A stretch of 64,000 bases of DNA from Unio delphinus (lineage: Eukaryota; Mollusca; Bivalvia; Unionida; Unionidae). The position numbers and the translations under genes were made by a program. The stretch covers positions 7,449,001 through 7,513,000 of the forward strand of contig JAQISU010000041.1 in the NCBI GenBank assembly GCA_029339505.1. The letters are read 5' to 3'. Below, in pieces: positions 61,867 through 64,000 of the stretch; positions within the stretch are counted from its first letter, which is position 1; every line of letters starts with the position of its first letter. The notes beneath the pieces are model-generated. The model saw only the letters and a program-made list of their open reading frames with translations. It was not told the origin of the DNA and did no database searches.

Positions 61867-64000
61867 CTGTGAAGAAAACATTATTTGAAGGACTATAATC
61901 AAGAATGAGGTATTTCTCTAATATCACTTGTAAAACACATTTAAAGTTTCAGCTAGGAATAATTTTCTGTTATAAACATACATGATTACATAGCCAGATC
62001 TCAAATGTTTCAAGACAAAATATTTTTCCAATGTGTAATAATCTGTAACATATAGATAGTCAATAAATCAAAAGATTTCTGAAGGTTAATGAAAATTAAA
62101 ATATTGAAGATAAACTTATACTAAGGAATGTTTTAGCCATGCTTAATATGCAACACACAGTTCATGAAACCACTCTGATTACCCTAACCTTTGCATGGAT
62201 TAAGTATGTTGTCAAGGGGCAACAATTAAAACTGATATGCTTTAAAATGTATGATCACAGAGTTCCCAAAACTGTGATGACACAAGTTTCACAAGTTCTT
62301 GTCATTGCATTTTTATTTAAATGGCAAATTTCCCTTCAATAAACTAATTTTGGTTGAGACTCCATACCCACAGCATCATCACAAATAATTGTATTCTCTG
62401 ATTAAATTCTGAAACTATTCTAAGTGATCTGGCCTACTGCATATTTGGGGCAATTCTCACCTTATTTTGTCTAATAATATTATATTATGATGATTTCAAG
62501 TATTTCTGAGAAAAGAAATGTTGCTTACATTTCATTTTCAGTGCTGGATTAATACTAAGTATACAAGTTTTGTTATACATTCTAATGTCACTGATCTCTA
62601 TGTTATAAACAACCTTGATATGCTTATATCAGAACTTAGTCCAAGATTCATAATTCCATGACATACTTGAAAGTAACCCAACATTTAATTTTAAGGTCTG
62701 CCAGCATTGTGTCTTATGGCATTCCTTACTTGCTTTTACCCAAAAATAAAACAAAGTAAAAACATGAAACACTTCTTAAACAATTATGCTCTACTTTCTC
62801 TTTTCTGTCCATGTATTCCTGTTTTAAAGAAATATCAGAATTGTGACTCAAAAGATTAACCACCACTTAGTCTACCCAAGCAACTGAAAACATCAGAGAC
62901 TTGGCAATGCATGCATCAATTTCTGAAAAGTATTACTCTTGTGATCATCTTCTTCATTCTTGTTTTACTGTGCTTTTAAAAAATTAGTTTTAAAAGCTCA
63001 GTTTTCTTCAATTGTTTGAGAAGTATAAAAAGTTGACAGAAATGTAGTAATTTTAAAAAATTTAAAATTGGCAAGAAAAAGCTGATCAACTACTCAGCTA
63101 CTGTCATTTACTATATATCACATATCACTCTGAAAAGAAAAATTTGAACTGTTCTAAACAATTAAACAGCACTTTATATCACGTTAAACATCAACTCAAA
63201 AATATCCTACACCAATTTAATCTAACAACAATCCTCATGATTTCATTAATGTTCAAAAAAACATGGTAATCTCAGTTGTACCACATGCTCATTACTGAAA
63301 TATTTCATATTACGATAGTACCTTGAAGGGACTGATACTCTATAGTTTCTGAAAAAAAATTCCTGCATTATTCTAGACATGACACTTTCTTTTCTTCAAG
63401 TGTTGGAGCTCTCTCTAAGGATTCTCATTTTCAAATTAGTAATTTTGGTAGCCATATTGGACATAAGCTTTGCACAATTTGCCTTCTGACTAACTATACA
63501 CCAACTATATTAGAAATTCAAAAGCCAATATGACAAATTCTTCCAAAACAAAACAAAAGTTTCAATATGTTCATTATGGCAGCCATACTGGATGTCTGCA
63601 GGCCACCTTATATAGAACTAGATATCAAGTTTTCTGGTGAGAACCCTTCTTCGATTTGACCATCAATTCTGAAAGAATCATGATAACAAGATTTTCATGA
63701 TAATACATGACCAACTAGATATCATAGGAATTCTTTGAATGAATACCCCATGCCAATATGACTTACTATTAATGATTCATGATTTTTCTTATTTAGTAGA
63801 GTATCTGACTCCAAATCAAAAATATTGCAGTTCAATATCTCTTCAGGCCAGTCAGTTTGGCTGCCTCAGTTTGTACTTGTGAAAGTCACCCAACTTCCAT
63901 TTCCTTAGCATTATACAGCAAACAACCTCATATAAATAATACTTTCCATTTTTGAGGAACATCAATCGCAAGATTTGTATGAAGGCTGCCATGGTGACCA
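61867..64000. other. Upstream dynein intron, incomplete
   Basis: No exon-like block with dynein motifs was found. From about 63420 to 63620 the related phrases TTGGTAGCCATATTGGACAT and ATGGCAGCCATACTGGATGT form a loose repeat of a kind common in molluscan introns (general knowledge). The rest is featureless AT-rich sequence. Confidence 0.4.

Noticed and set aside
61867..64000. Earlier dynein exon
   Set aside because: No splice-flanked minus-strand block with tail-like helices was recognised. A short or poorly conserved exon could still be missed.

Overview
The window looks like AT-rich nuclear DNA of an invertebrate animal, most probably a lophotrochozoan and perhaps a bivalve. Nothing bacterial is present: no operons, and coding sequence lies in short exons with canonical splice sites inside large repeat-filled introns. 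The taxonomic guess is inference. It rests on tRNA-derived SINEs ending in a block that contains GTTAAACC, on intron repeats rich in TGACCTTAACC-like strings (13.4-13.8 kb), on a DIRS retrotransposon, and on the mixture of L2-like and RTE-like LINEs with hAT, pogo and piggyBac DNA transposons.

The one host gene recognised runs on the minus strand across nearly the whole window. Eleven consecutive exons (61866 down to 5957) encode about 550 residues of the N-terminal tail (DHC_N1 region) of an axonemal dynein heavy chain of the DNAH5/DNAH8 type. All ten junctions keep one reading frame with AG/GT sites, so the internal chain looks complete. The first exons and the linker and motor exons lie outside the window.

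Almost everything else is transposon, sitting in the introns. Left edge: a broken piggyBac element ending at TTAA (1-805), an RTE-type LINE relic (about 1.6-2.4 kb), three SINE copies and a small MITE with intact target duplication (5088-5300). The 11.1-kb intron (14.5-25.6 kb) holds a pogo-like TIR element (15256-16765), 41-bp palindrome-bearing tandem repeats, a 2.05-kb TA-flanked TIR element (18264-20315), and a nested stack (20604-23801) that contains a LINE. The 8.5-kb intron (27.7-36.2 kb) holds a 2.8-kb hAT with a broken transposase, LINE debris, and a second copy of the 15-kb element interrupted by a hAT MITE with perfect 8-bp duplications. The 5.6-kb intron (36.4-42.0 kb) holds a 5'-truncated LINE and a tRNA SINE. 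The 15-kb intron (46.0-60.9 kb) holds an inverted second copy of the 2.05-kb element (47548-49602), a related pogo deletion derivative (50614-52541), and a structurally complete, coding-degenerate DIRS-type tyrosine-recombinase retrotransposon (about 53240-59385).

The most interesting structures are the DIRS element, with both inverted terminal repeats and the internal complementary region visible; a set of TA-flanked elements that share interiors but carry different inverted termini; and the clear nesting order of insertions. No wholly new biological system could be demonstrated.
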